From: Steromphala cineraria | Lineage: Eukaryota > Mollusca > Gastropoda > Trochida > Trochidae | Direction: 5' to 3' | Length of the DNA: 64,000 nt | NCBI GenBank assembly: GCA_916613615.1 | Contig: OU744731.1 | Span: forward strand, 62,584,329 to 62,648,328 | Shown here: piece after piece, positions 11,570 to 22,700 of the stretch | Position numbering within the stretch: the first letter of the stretch is position 1 | Layout of the letters: each line of letters opens with the position of its first letter | Notes under the pieces: model-generated | What the model saw: the letters and a program-made list of their open reading frames with translations, nothing else | What the model was told of the DNA's origin: nothing | The model's database searches: none | Program-made: the position numbers and the translations under genes

Positions 11570-12348
11570 TTAAGGTAAATGGACATGTTCATGAACAAAC
11601 TTGCCACGTTTAAGGTGCGGTGTTCGTATAAGCTATCTTTGTATCTACCTAGTAAAGAAAAAAGCTTTCATATATAATATCTTTATGTTTGGCCCCTGGC
11701 AATTGTGCTTACTGTCGACACACTTGAGTGAGCATTAGGGCAATATTAAGCCACATCTATGGTGGCACACTACTTTGCCAAAGGCGTACAATTTATCAAC
11801 ATTAATACATAATTCGACCTCTTTGTAAAACACAGAGCTAACGTTATGAAGCGTATTAAGCTACAGTGAACCTTATGCCAAAAGGCATATTTATCAAATT
11901 TTATTTCATGTATGTCATGTTAAGGTTAAATACCTCCATGAGCAAAAAGTAATGTTGACAGTCTATGAGAAATCCATTTAAGGCAGAGGGACTTAGTTTT
12001 CGAAGCTTTGATACATGTAGTTGTTAGCAACATGTAGTACGTTTAGACTACCATTTAACTAACAGAGAGTTGGTACATAGACCTTGCCTTGAATCTAATC
12101 ACTTAAATTTATGTCATAGCATTAAACATGTTTTATACAGCTTATATTTTATTCAACGAGTATATAACATATACCTTAGCTAACATGAGACAAATCGTTT
12201 TTAACGCAATATTGGTTTTAAATTTTTCGGAAATAAAAATGTTTGTTTTTCGGTACATCGATAAACATGTTTGTACAAAGCATACATATAAGCTTTTACA
12301 AAATTGTCATTATTTTATATATCAGCTAACATCAAAAATAAACCTCAA

Positions 12349-12633
12349 AGGGGCAGTAGCACGGTTTTTTTCACTGATATGTATACGTTAATGCTAAATG
12401 TATTATTTTGATAGTGTCAAAAATCTCACTACACAAAGCAATCATCCATAGTCAGATGACAATTTATATAACAAAAAGTCCATTGGCGGCCATTTCTGTA
12501 TGAACACCTTTGATTCACTTTGTTTAAGAAAAAGGAACCCCATGGCTAAACTTTACATTATATATTTTATTTATTTATTTTCATTTTCCTGACATCACCA
12601 TATATTGCCCCAAAAAAACGTGCTACTGCCCCT
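12349..12633 (-). mobile_element. Family 1 MITE, reverse copy, internally shortened
   Basis: A 285-bp copy in reverse orientation. It has lost roughly 70 bp relative to full copies, including the segment between the left TIR and the TTTTTCACTGATA landmark. Its flanks differ from other copies: the left outer sequence is TAAACCTC rather than TTAA, and TAAACCTC recurs just outside the right end, so this copy has either a short flanking duplication or a rearranged left edge. Confidence 0.88.
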
Positions 12634-13768
12634 TTAAACCTCGTTGAGACACACACCTTTTAATTGTAACATCAAATCATATCACAGGTAAGGTTTCTCA
12701 TTTAGATAAAAACCTGCTGTCTTTATTCTATTTCAATCGTAACCACAAACAACAATGCACCTGTCAGAGACATAGTATTAAGTGCATTGGATAGCATTTA
12801 TTTTTAACAGTTGCTGAGTTATCTGATGTAGCTTACGAATATATCTTATGTACTTTATAAGATAGGATCGTCTGGCTTGGATCCAAAGGTATAAACGAAC
12901 GATGTAGGTTTATCTCTTTACTGACAGATTTAGACAACTATATGCATGTGAAACATGTTCCTGATAACACTTTTATCTTCTGCAATGAACATGAAATGTA
13001 CATAAGGAGAATTCACTTGTTTATTGCTGATGAACCTGTTGCGTTTAATTAGGATTAAATGCTCTGCAGGTAAAATATGCTTCGGTTGAGGAGATAGTTC
13101 GGGCAACTTGATAGCATGGTATTTTGTGCTTATACGATGGTGTGTAATTCTATAAATTTGTTCCTGTTAAGAAAAAAATTGGCAATTTCTATTCAAGAAT
13201 TTGATAGTTACTTTGCGTTTTGTAATATTGCAATACCAAAAACCACTGATATGTGTCCTCTTTGAAGTGAATGTATTATTTAGATATAGTTTACGAATAA
13301 TCATATCTCATGACATGTTTGTACATTTCACAATACTTTCAGAAATTCCATTAAACATCCATAAACATGGTTCTCTTATTTCAGTTTTTCTAAAAATAAA
13401 ACTTTATATCAATTAACATTATGACACATATTTTAAACTAATAGATAACATGACACGAATGTTATTTCTATTTGTTTCTATTTGTGTTTGAAATAAAAAA
13501 TAAATATTTTATTTTATCTTTTTACGTTAGTACAAATTTTGCTAATGGATTTTAGTTAAAATTTCACTCACAAATATATTTTGTAAAACTAATGTATACT
13601 CCAAACATCAGTTTTCATTGTATTGTATTGCAATCAAATCGTTAATGTTGTATAAATATGGAGATACAGATAGAATATTAATTAGTTTGAAAACTAAAAT
13701 AGCTCACCAATACATCACACAAAGCTATAATACAAGTTTGCCTTTGAATTAAATCCCTTTTCAACCAC

Positions 13769-14114
13769 AGGGACAGTAGCACGTATTTAGGGGGAATATA
13801 AGGTGATGTCAGGAATATGAAAATTGAATGAGACAATGTATTTAAACTAAATGGAACAGTAATAATTGAAAAATATATAACATAAAACTTAGCAATGCGA
13901 TTGCTTTTTCTTACACAAAATGAATTAAAGTTCTTCACACAAAATGGCCGCCGATGGATTTTATGTGAATCTTCATACTTTGTCCTCTGACTATGGATGA
14001 TTGGCCTGTGTAATGAGATTTTTGACACTGTCAAAATAACACATTTAGCATTAACAAACAATTATCAGTAGAAAATCTAAGATATGAAATTATCAAAAAC
14101 GTGCTACTGCCCCT
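13769..14114 (+). mobile_element. Family 1 MITE, forward copy
   Basis: A 346-bp forward copy with left terminus AGGGACAGTAGCACG (one transition from the consensus) and right terminus CGTGCTACTGCCCCT followed by TTAA. The left flank is CCAC, so TTAA is lost there. The interior retains GGTGATGTCAGGAATATG, AATGGCCGCCGATGG and CCTCTGACTATGGATGATTG. The 127-codon minus-strand frame over it is not a gene. Confidence 0.9.
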
Positions 14115-14636
14115 TTAAGTAAAATACTCTCAACATGATTTATAAAGTTATCATGTGTACAGAACACATAGGTCAAATCAAAATCTGACGACCACTTAGT
14201 TTTAAAGAATAATTTCGATTTTGTGATAAGAAAGGGTAAATTACTGTCTCATAGAACTTCTTTTTATAAACGTATTATCTCAGTAACATCATCTTACAGG
14301 GTATCTTTCAATTGTCTCTAAGGAAACGTTTATTTGAAATCATAGTTTAACCAAACTATTATTCTGACAGTAATATTTCCTTATGGCATAATTATACGTC
14401 CTTTAAAAGATCAAGATGACCTTCCCTGAATGAAATTTAGATTAAGTACAAGGAAAATGAATATGAATTTGGCGAGATCACGTTAAACAAACTTCTCAAT
14501 GTCCCGTCTGCAAATAATATTCATTGAATATATCACGTATATACATACCGGTTCAGACATGTAAACGTAATACATATCCTGGACCAACTTGGTGTACCGA
14601 TATGCGCAATACAATACAATATAAGTCTGTTATTAC

Positions 14637-14792
14637 CATGACTCATTGATTGAATGGTGACTGGATGGTTTAACAACCCCTCTGACATGTCTTGGTGCAA
14701 GCTAGACCGTTCCCATCCGTATAACCGTATGTAAATAACGTGTTTTTTTACTGGCACGTTTTCCAATGTGATCTTTGGCTGTGTTGTTACTT
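14637..14792 (-). CDS. Candidate 156-bp internal exon
   Basis: The minus-strand frame is open from the acceptor-like TTTATATTCAAG to a GTAATA donor (intron from 14636). It takes two bases to finish a codon and ends one base into the next (phase 1-1). The peptide includes VTTQPKITLENVPVKKHV, a Tyr/Ile-rich beta-like stretch and ERSSLHQDMSEGLLNHP. Its outgoing phase joins cleanly to the exon candidate at 6929-7028. The frame stays open past this donor to a second possible donor GTATGT near 14549, so the 3' edge is uncertain. A Family 3 element lies 21 bp upstream. The fold and family are not recognised. Confidence 0.35.
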
Positions 14793-14813
14793 CTTGAATA
14801 TAAACATCATTAT

Positions 14814-15145
14814 ACATTCTTTCCACTCAGAGACAGATCAAGTCATGGAATGTTTATCTAGCCTCTGTTCTTATTTGCCGAGTTTATGTGGTAGAATGGG
14901 AGATGCCTGATTGGAGATGCTGTTCTAAAATAATAAGTTTGACTACTGCATCAAGACAAAAGCATTGTGATATAAACCACCCTTTCCGTGCGAAAAGCGT
15001 TGTCATTTGCTAAAGAAATTTTAAAAAGGAATATGATGCAATTTTTTTCCGCCAGGAGAAAATGCCGGGACCAAAGATTCGGCCTTATAAGGACAAAGGC
15101 TCGACCAACATTTCATGACCTGATCTGCCTTTGCGTGGAAGAATG
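14814..15145. mobile_element. Family 3 element, copy A
   Basis: A repeat of about 332 bp whose ends are inverted: ACATTCTTTCCACTCAGAGA at the left and the inverse of CATTCTTCCACGCAAAGGCA at the right, continuing into CAGATCA and a shared CATGA block. Its interior matches copy B (35963-36310) along its length: CCTCTGTTCTTATT, GTAGAATGGGAGATGCCTGA, AACCACCCTTTCC and GCGTTGTCATTTGCT. No flanking duplication is visible for this copy. A further TGATCTGCCTCTGTG at 15169-15183 repeats the terminal word, so the right edge may be more complex. Confidence 0.75.
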
Positions 15146-15235
15146 TATTTTTATATGTATGAATATTATGATCTGCCTCTGTGGGGTGCAAATGCACATT
15201 ATATGACAATGATGACAACTTTTCTCGTTTGACTT

Positions 15236-15325
15236 CGATTTTTGTCCTGGTGAGATTGGCAAGCTGATGTTCCTTGACTCTGCGGGTGTGGGTTCAAATC
15301 CAAAAATGGACCCGACCCAACATTG
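15236..15325 (+). repeat. SINE-like tRNA-derived fragment, copy 1
   Basis: GGTTCAAATCC at 15291-15301 resembles an RNA polymerase III B box. It is preceded 30-45 bp upstream by GATTGGCAAGCTGATG in A-box position and followed by GGACCCGACCCAAC. The block matches 55920-56007 in order, including GGTGT before the box and GGACCC-A-CCAAC after it. It does not fold as an intact tRNA by eye. Probably an old SINE head. Confidence 0.45.
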
Positions 15326-16292
15326 TACAAGAATCTGTGCCAATATAGATAATGTATCGCAAATATGATATTCTTTCACTGTTTATAATCACATGGAATG
15401 TATCTAACATCCATGTTATTATAGTGATATACCTATAGCTATAATGATAGCGATAATGGTAATGATTGTGATTATGAAAAACACTTAATTCATTGGCCTT
15501 AGGCTTTAGATTGATTTTTCGCAAGTAAGTGGAGGTTGATAATTTGTTCGAAGATATCTGCTTGAATTTTCTGCATGGCTTGAAGCAATAAGTTTCATTC
15601 TTCAATCTTTTGAATAATGACCCTAAGCTCTAACGACCAAGCTATATTATCGGCGCTTCGCCATATTTTATCATTATTATAGTTACATTGTCTCAATGGT
15701 TAAACATTACTTTCCTTTCCTTACCATAATGTTATATCAGTTGTCATGAAATGTTAAAATTGCGTGTAGTGATCATTAGTTTATACCATATTATAATAAT
15801 TAATATTTAATATTATAGTGACTGTCTCGAAAACAAGGATACATGACTGTCATTTGAAATATTTCGAGGACAAAATTATCTTGATTTTTCCTAAACAATT
15901 TTGTGACAAATCATCTGTGTGGACAATTACATTAAAGATCCAGATATTCATTCATTCTTTCTTTTTATATTTAATTTCCAAATCAATGATGCGCTAGAAG
16001 CTTTTTGGGTTTTATTCCTTTAATGATAAGAAGAAATATGAGAAGAGATGTTTATGATATCGACAGTTAAATGCAAACATACAAAAAGATGTTTATTGTG
16101 AGATACTATTTTAATTACTATTAAAATAAGGTTAGTTTTTTTTCCTGCTTGAAAGCTTTTGGAAATGCATTGTCAATGGTTTTATATATAAAGTGTTGTA
16201 TTCATATTGATATTGCTATATGGTCTGCCTGGAACATTAGCATCAATAGCCTCGCCGTATAATGACAGTTAATTAAGAATTATTAGCTTTAA
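15326..16292. other. AT-rich stretch, no feature recognised
   Basis: Only short simple AT runs and an imperfect (AATGAT/GATAAT)-like patch at 15423-15470. Minus-strand frames over 15113-15605 have chance composition. Confidence 0.5.
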
Positions 16293-16648
16293 AGGGCAGT
16301 AGCACGTTTTTAGGGGGAATATAAGGTGATGTCAGGAACATTAAAATTAATGGTTCCAATTGAAAGACAATGTATTTAAACTAAATGAAGCAGTAATAAT
16401 TCAAATATATAACGTAAAGTTTAGCCTTGCGATTCCGTTTTCTTACACAAAATGAATCAAAGGTGTTCACTCAAAATGGCCGCCAATGGATTTTATATGA
16501 ATCTTCATACTTTGTCCTCTGACTATAGATGATTGGCTTGTGTAATGAGAATTTTGACACTGTCAATGTAATACATTTAGCATTAACTAACAATTATCAG
16601 TGAAATATTTGAAATATAAAATTATCAAAAAAACGTGCTACTGCCCCT
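16293..16648 (+). mobile_element. Family 1 MITE, forward copy
   Basis: A 356-bp forward copy. The left terminus has lost one G (AGGGCAGTAGCACG); the right terminus is CGTGCTACTGCCCCT. TTAA flanks both ends. It has intact internal landmarks, including AATGGCCGCCAATGG and GATGATTGGCTTGTGTAATG. High similarity to copies at 11213, 42455 and 58606 suggests fairly recent amplification of the family. Confidence 0.93.
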
Positions 16649-17216
16649 TTAAGTCCATGTGTATTTGTTTAAGAGAAACAGACATTCTACAATATAATCG
16701 TTGGTTCATTTGTATAACATACATCAGACGTGATACAGTCTAGGTACGACGTAGCTATTGTCATAGTAATTTGGAATAATTGAGTTTGTATAGTCTTACA
16801 CTCAGACTGTAGTTAAAAACAATATTACATTAACAAAAACTCTTGAGAAGCAAGTCTTTTTCCGAGGCTCCTTTCATATATTTAATAAAATAATTGTTTC
16901 AAAGAATTATTGTTTTAAGATACTAAAATAAGTCTTGAATTTTTATAGCAAACGTCCCTACATACTTGTCGATAATAATATGATTGTTCAATAAAGCGAA
17001 AGGCCATCTGTGTTCCATTATTGATATTATTGAGTGTAAAAATCGTTTCAGAGACCTTTAAAGTCTAGATCACAGGAGGATCATCTTTACATTTGCCCTG
17101 ACTGGTGTAATTCTTGGTCTATATCGATCTCACACAATCTCTGCCCTCGTCTTCCACTTCATTTGGCATTTTATCCGTGGGGATAATGTCATAGGTCTAG
17201 GTACATATGACCATTA

Positions 17217-17844
17217 TCCAACTCACTATTCGATTCTTATCACATTGCTTTTTCTGTAGCCTGGACGTTCTGTACAATTTCCAATGTGCATGAATTATTC
17301 AATGACAATCTATTAATACTGAAATGTTGGATTTTGAAATATGTATTCAATATGTCTTTTGTTAAAAGTATTTTCCAACTCACAATTCAATTCTTATCAC
17401 ATTGCCTTTTTTGTTACCTGGACGTTCTGTACAATTTCCAATGTGCATGAATGCTTAATGATAATCTATTAATACTGAAATGTTGGAGTTTGAAGTATTA
17501 TTCCAAGATGTATTTTGTTGAAAGTATTATACAACTCACTATCAAATTTTTATCACATTGCATTTTCAGGACCTTGACTTTCTGTATAATTTCCAATGTG
17601 CATGAATGCTTTAAAGACAATCTATTATTACTGAAATGTTGGACTTTGAAGTATTTGTTCAAGTTGTATTTTGTTGAAAGTATTATACAACTCACTATTA
17701 CATTTTTATCACATTGCATTTTTGAAACCTTGACTTTCTGTACAATCTCCAATGTGTATGAATGCTTTAAAGACAATCTATCAATACTGAAATGTTGGAC
17801 TTTGAAATATTAATTTAAGATGTGTATTGTTTGTTCAAAAATTA
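17217..17844. repeat. Tandem array, four ~156-bp units
   Basis: Four head-to-tail units start at CAACTCAC positions 17219, 17376, 17532 and 17688 (spacings 157, 156, 156). Each holds TTATCACATTGC, CTTTCTGTACAATTTCCAAT or a near variant, GTGCATGAAT, ACAATCTATTA and ACTGAAATGTTGG. Units 3 and 4 are the most alike. The 120- and 92-codon frames here are periodic translations of the array. The unit length is close to that of known bivalve satellite and Helitron-associated repeats, but I cannot show homology. Confidence 0.92.
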
Positions 17845-19589
17845 TATCCGGACAAAATGATAAATTAGGGAATCCGTTTACAAGCGCATGTAACGGATTT
17901 TTGTATTTCTTGAATTGACCTTATGTTTTGTAAGTGCGATGCATGAATACCATACATGTATCAACAATATGTATCAAACATGCATGTGTGTATAACACAA
18001 TAGAGTCAACATATGGCAGAACGTTTTTTCGATTGTATGATATTTACCAAGTCAATTAAATGTGACTCATTTCATCAAAAAACAAAAAACTCTTTTATTT
18101 CTCTATTTATAATTCATCTAGACTACGTGACTATCGTCTTGCTACATATATTAACGTTAATATATATTTGATTTCATCATATATAGGGTATACAAATAAA
18201 AGTCATTTCAAAGATTAGAAATTGGCATTTCAAGATGCCGTTAATCATTGTTTATTTCAGAAGTAAGTACTGACAATCAAATCGCTTTAGGTTTCATATC
18301 TCAATATATCATATCATGTTCATTATATGATCGAGAAATTCAAGACTTTTATCAAGCTTTCTAAATATCAATTCAACAAGGTTATAATGACCTAACTATA
18401 ACAAACATGCAATATAATGTGAATGATGGAAAGGAACGTCTTCTAATAGAGTAATTTGATTACTTACAACTGAATGAATAAAAGCCATTATCAGTCGAAG
18501 CCTATCAGCATAAAGCTGTCAAGTCAATTTTATTTATATCAAGTGGGAAATTATTTAATCTGTTTGCATACATGAGAAATGCTTTCTTGATGTTTTTCTT
18601 ACCATGTTGAACATCCTACAGCGTAATTATCAGCGAAGCGACGCCGTCATATACTCCACACAGCGTGGGTAATTGGTTCAAGTGCTGCACTAATTAAGAC
18701 CCTGTTGAGAGCTCATAACGTAAATAGTTATCATAACAAGGAAGAGGAGATAAGAAAGTAGACTCGAAGGAGTTTATTAAACATGAAAATTGTGTGTCAG
18801 GAATCAGTAGTTCAGCCCTTTTTGACAGATAAGGACGAAATAAATAGCTTTTGTCAACTCAAACTGTTAAGAATTATACAAAATTATGAAAGGACGTTAA
18901 AATGTCAGCGCAGTAACACCAATGGTTCGCTAGTTCCAGCCGATACTCGCAAGTTCCACCGCAATACATTGCCATAATGTTGCGGGTTTCCTCACAGCAG
19001 TAATACTAGCAGACAGGATATAAATGAAATACTCTAAAGCAGCATTAAACTCAATATCACCCTCACCTCACCTCACGTTAATATGAGAATAAAACAGGTT
19101 AGCATGACATTAAGAGAATTCGTGTTTATATATAACAAATAGGATTACGTTTCTTCTGCCAAGGATACCATTAATCATTAAATTCCTCGCTCGCCGTTTA
19201 GTTATTAAAATGCAATACAATAAATGTCATTTCAAATTAGCTGTTGATGTAATGATCCCATTTCGCAAAGATTAACTGGTTGATCACTGATCCAGTGATT
19301 TGTTTATACCTGTTGACATCCATATCACGAGTAATTGCAACGTGATAAGTGTTTTAAGCTGTACATGTGAAACCAGTGAAACGTAACAATATGTCAAACA
19401 AGTTGTGAATCATCTTAGAAGAAAATATTTAAATGACGTAAGTATCCCTATAGACTAAGGGGAATCCCGTATGCCATATTAATGAGCAGTTTGTTTTCGT
19501 TCAATGTTGACTGCATTGTACATAATATACATAATGGATGAACAACTACCTTCATTATATATGGTTTGTTGGAACATTACATAAAAAGG
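17845..19589. other. AT-rich stretch, no supported gene
   Basis: A small hairpin at 17871-17903 has AATCCGTT/AACGGATT arms. A mixed-composition patch at 18620-18720 reads as protein-like on the minus strand in two frames but has no paired splice sites. CACCTCACCTCAC at 19061-19073 is simple sequence. Confidence 0.45.
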
Positions 19590-19775
19590 ATTAGTGTAAT
19601 ACAATATATTGATAAACAGTTTATTTCAACGCATTATCAACATGTATAAATGTACTATTCACAATGTCATTATACTTTCTTTTAGTGGAATACAATATCT
19701 TGATAAACAGTGTATTTCAACGCATAATCAACATGAAATAATGCGCTATTCACAATGGCATTATGATTTTTTTTT
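19590..19775. repeat. Two-copy tandem duplication, 91-bp unit
   Basis: Units starting near 19600 and 19691 share TACAATAT-TTGATAAACAG, TATTTCAACGCAT-ATCAACATG and CTATTCACAATG-CATTAT. Divergence is about a tenth of positions plus small indels. No coding function is seen; the 60-codon frame across it is fortuitous. Confidence 0.85.
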
Positions 19776-22700
19776 TTGGAAACGTGCCTGAACGTTAGTA
19801 AGAAATAGAAGTATCTTGTCCAGTAAACCAATCAAAGTATAAAAATCCTTTAAAATCTCCAAGGCCATCGTATCTAAGCACGATTATGTCACTTTCCAAC
19901 GTACATTGTTTGAAGCAGCAGCAAAAGCAAAAGAGCGTTGGCCATATGCAACTGTCCTGACTTTCGGTATGTTTGATTGCTTGATCACAAAATAGTAAAT
20001 ACATATGCTGAAAAGTAAAACAGCAAAATACATGTTTGACATTACAACCGTGTCATATAACATTTTTTCAAAGCCCACAATGTTCTGAATATTTATTCAA
20101 ATTACGTAAGATGAATTCATTAATGATTGAGATTACGAAATTGGTAGTAGTTTCATGTTTTCATGATTCAAAATGTAGACTTATCACGCCTCGCGATGTC
20201 TGTTAACTCCATCAAATATGCAGTGTACGATTTATTATTTCAAATCCGCCGAGAAGAGTAAAAGCAACTGCTCTATGAACTGACCTTATTGGGTTTCAAT
20301 TCAGCAAAGAAACTTTATTTTTACATGCACACTCGACAGTCTGTTGGGAATGATATACCCCTTTCTAGCTTCCTGTTTATTGTTACGCCTATTAGAGGGT
20401 GTGCATGCTACCTGATCTCGCCAGCACCAACACGGACCTGAACATGCATAGGGAGACTGTTACCTTGTATGCAGTAAAATTAGTTTGCATATATGTCTTG
20501 TAAAGTATACTATGCTCTCGTTATAGAGCAGTTGGTGTCCGGGTTGCTATTGTTTTACATATTTTAGTGGATATTTACTCATCTTATACATCGTAAACTA
20601 TTTCCAGTAAGTATCTTTATATATGTGTAAGTTTGCAGAGATACCGGTATATAAATGTCGATATGATTTTTAATGCACACAAAGAAAAAAATTTGTTTTT
20701 ACCTTATAAACTTAAATCAAATTCATAAGATTCATGTAGTTTTAAAATGTGTCTTTCTTGTTTTTTTCTAGGTGTATGTATAACTGGAAATAATGTGATA
20801 TATTGATGATATATTATTTTCAATATTCTATTATGGTAGTCATGCTAACTTTCAGCTTTTCAGCTCTGAGTATGGTTTGAGCATATGCGATGGTTGATAG
20901 TAAGACTCATAACATATGAATACGTCTTCTGTGAGGATAGATGTATATAACAGTACATAACTCTGAAAAACATTATATTTACTGTATTGTGAGTTTGTGT
21001 TGCTATTTGTCAATGTTTAGACATATGTGAAAGAAGATAGTTTAGCTCATTTAACAGAGAGTAAAATCTTTCTAAACACATGCTCATCATATGATGAACC
21101 TTGTTGCTAATACTGGCATGAGTGCTTATTTTTTGGTGAATACAGTGAATGCATTAGGTCGATGGGGTGGATAGTAAGCTCAGCCCAGCCCAGTAAATAC
21201 ATGTTCATACTTCATGAAGGATTATATTATCTCAACATATATTGTGTTCGACTAGTTTTTTAAAGCTCTGATTTCTTTATGTTATCCCCCATGTTATAGT
21301 TTTTGTTACATGTCAGATTTGGATGCTCATTTCTATTCGTATCATGTGTGAACAATACTACCGTTCCATGTAAGTAAGGTATTAGGTATATGAAATGGCT
21401 GGACCCATATCATAACCATTTTTTGTGTTTTAAAAAAATATCCATAAACTTTTATACATTGTATAATCAATGGCAAGTTTATGAAATCATTATTTATATT
21501 CCAATACTTCCTAGTATATCTTCCCACGATTGTCAATATCTACACGTCGTGTTAGTTTGCTTTGTGTCTCCATATGTTTAGGCATGTATGCTTTTTGCAC
21601 GTCACAACAGTAACAATATTGGAATGTTTTAACAATTTCTTCAGTTGATAGTAATGATACACTTATTACACTCAAAAAATGTTTTAGTTAAATAACTTAT
21701 CATAGACCCTGATTTTATGATCTTGCTTTTCTCAAAAGAAGCTTCTTTCTGTGTAACATAGCATACATAATGTGTATGTATGCAAGTGCATAATGACCTT
21801 TATGTCGTGCTTCCCAGTTTTTCATGTCTGTAAACCTTGTCTTATGTTAAAAAGTATGTGCACTTGTGTGTACAGCCTAGAGCTGAATGTGATAATTTGT
21901 GATTTACAAGAGGGTTGATTCAGTTCTGATGAAGTTTATCTTAAAAAATCAGTCATAGTCAGTGGTATCCATACAGTCAATATGGTTTGCTGCTTAAGTT
22001 TGTTTAACTGTTCATGAAAAAAGGTATATCACTATATAAAATCTATTTTGAATAACCTACGAAGTAGCATACGACACATACTGCGTTATGTAAACTTATA
22101 TTGTATATATGAATCATATAATAAACAGATGTTGCCTCATGTGCAAACTTCTAGCATTACATAAAATTATTTTTGGAAATGCATGTCTTTATTGTTGCTT
22201 TATTTCATTATAAAAAAAATTACATAACAAGTAAACAAGTATTGTTAGTCGTTTGTAATCATTAAGGCTTCTGATCTCGATAATAAAAGACAAAAATATT
22301 TGTATCCAATTGAAAGAACATTCAAATTAAAATTGACCATGCTTTTCTTTTAAAAAATCATTTTCGTGAATAATACGTTCAGAGCACTCAAGTAAGTCAA
22401 TTGCATTTCAACCGATGCATAATTACATGCGATTAACACTATGTTCACGGCAATCAAATACCTATTGCTTTGCAGCTGGATGTGTATTACTGTGATGGTT
22501 TGTGCATCCATAGTTTGATAGAAATAGCGAGACGATGTCATTGTAACTAGCAACAATGACTTGTCATATGCATCAGTGCAAAACATCTGCAGTTTATTTA
22601 TGAGCTCTTCTATATTTCTGTACAATGTTTCATCATTTTCCGATTTCAATAATTATTGCGTGTCTTTATCTTTAAGTGTGAAAAGCATTACTCAGATGTT

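Noticed and set aside
13678..14061. 127-codon minus-strand frame
   Set aside because: Lies almost wholly inside a Family 1 MITE; related short frames recur in other copies.
17451..17813. 120-codon plus and 92-codon minus frames
   Set aside because: Artefacts of the 156-bp tandem array (period divisible by three).
22350..22649. 99-codon minus-strand frame of natural composition
   Set aside because: Several frames of this length are expected by chance; an in-frame TAA lies just upstream with no AG acceptor between it and the frame.
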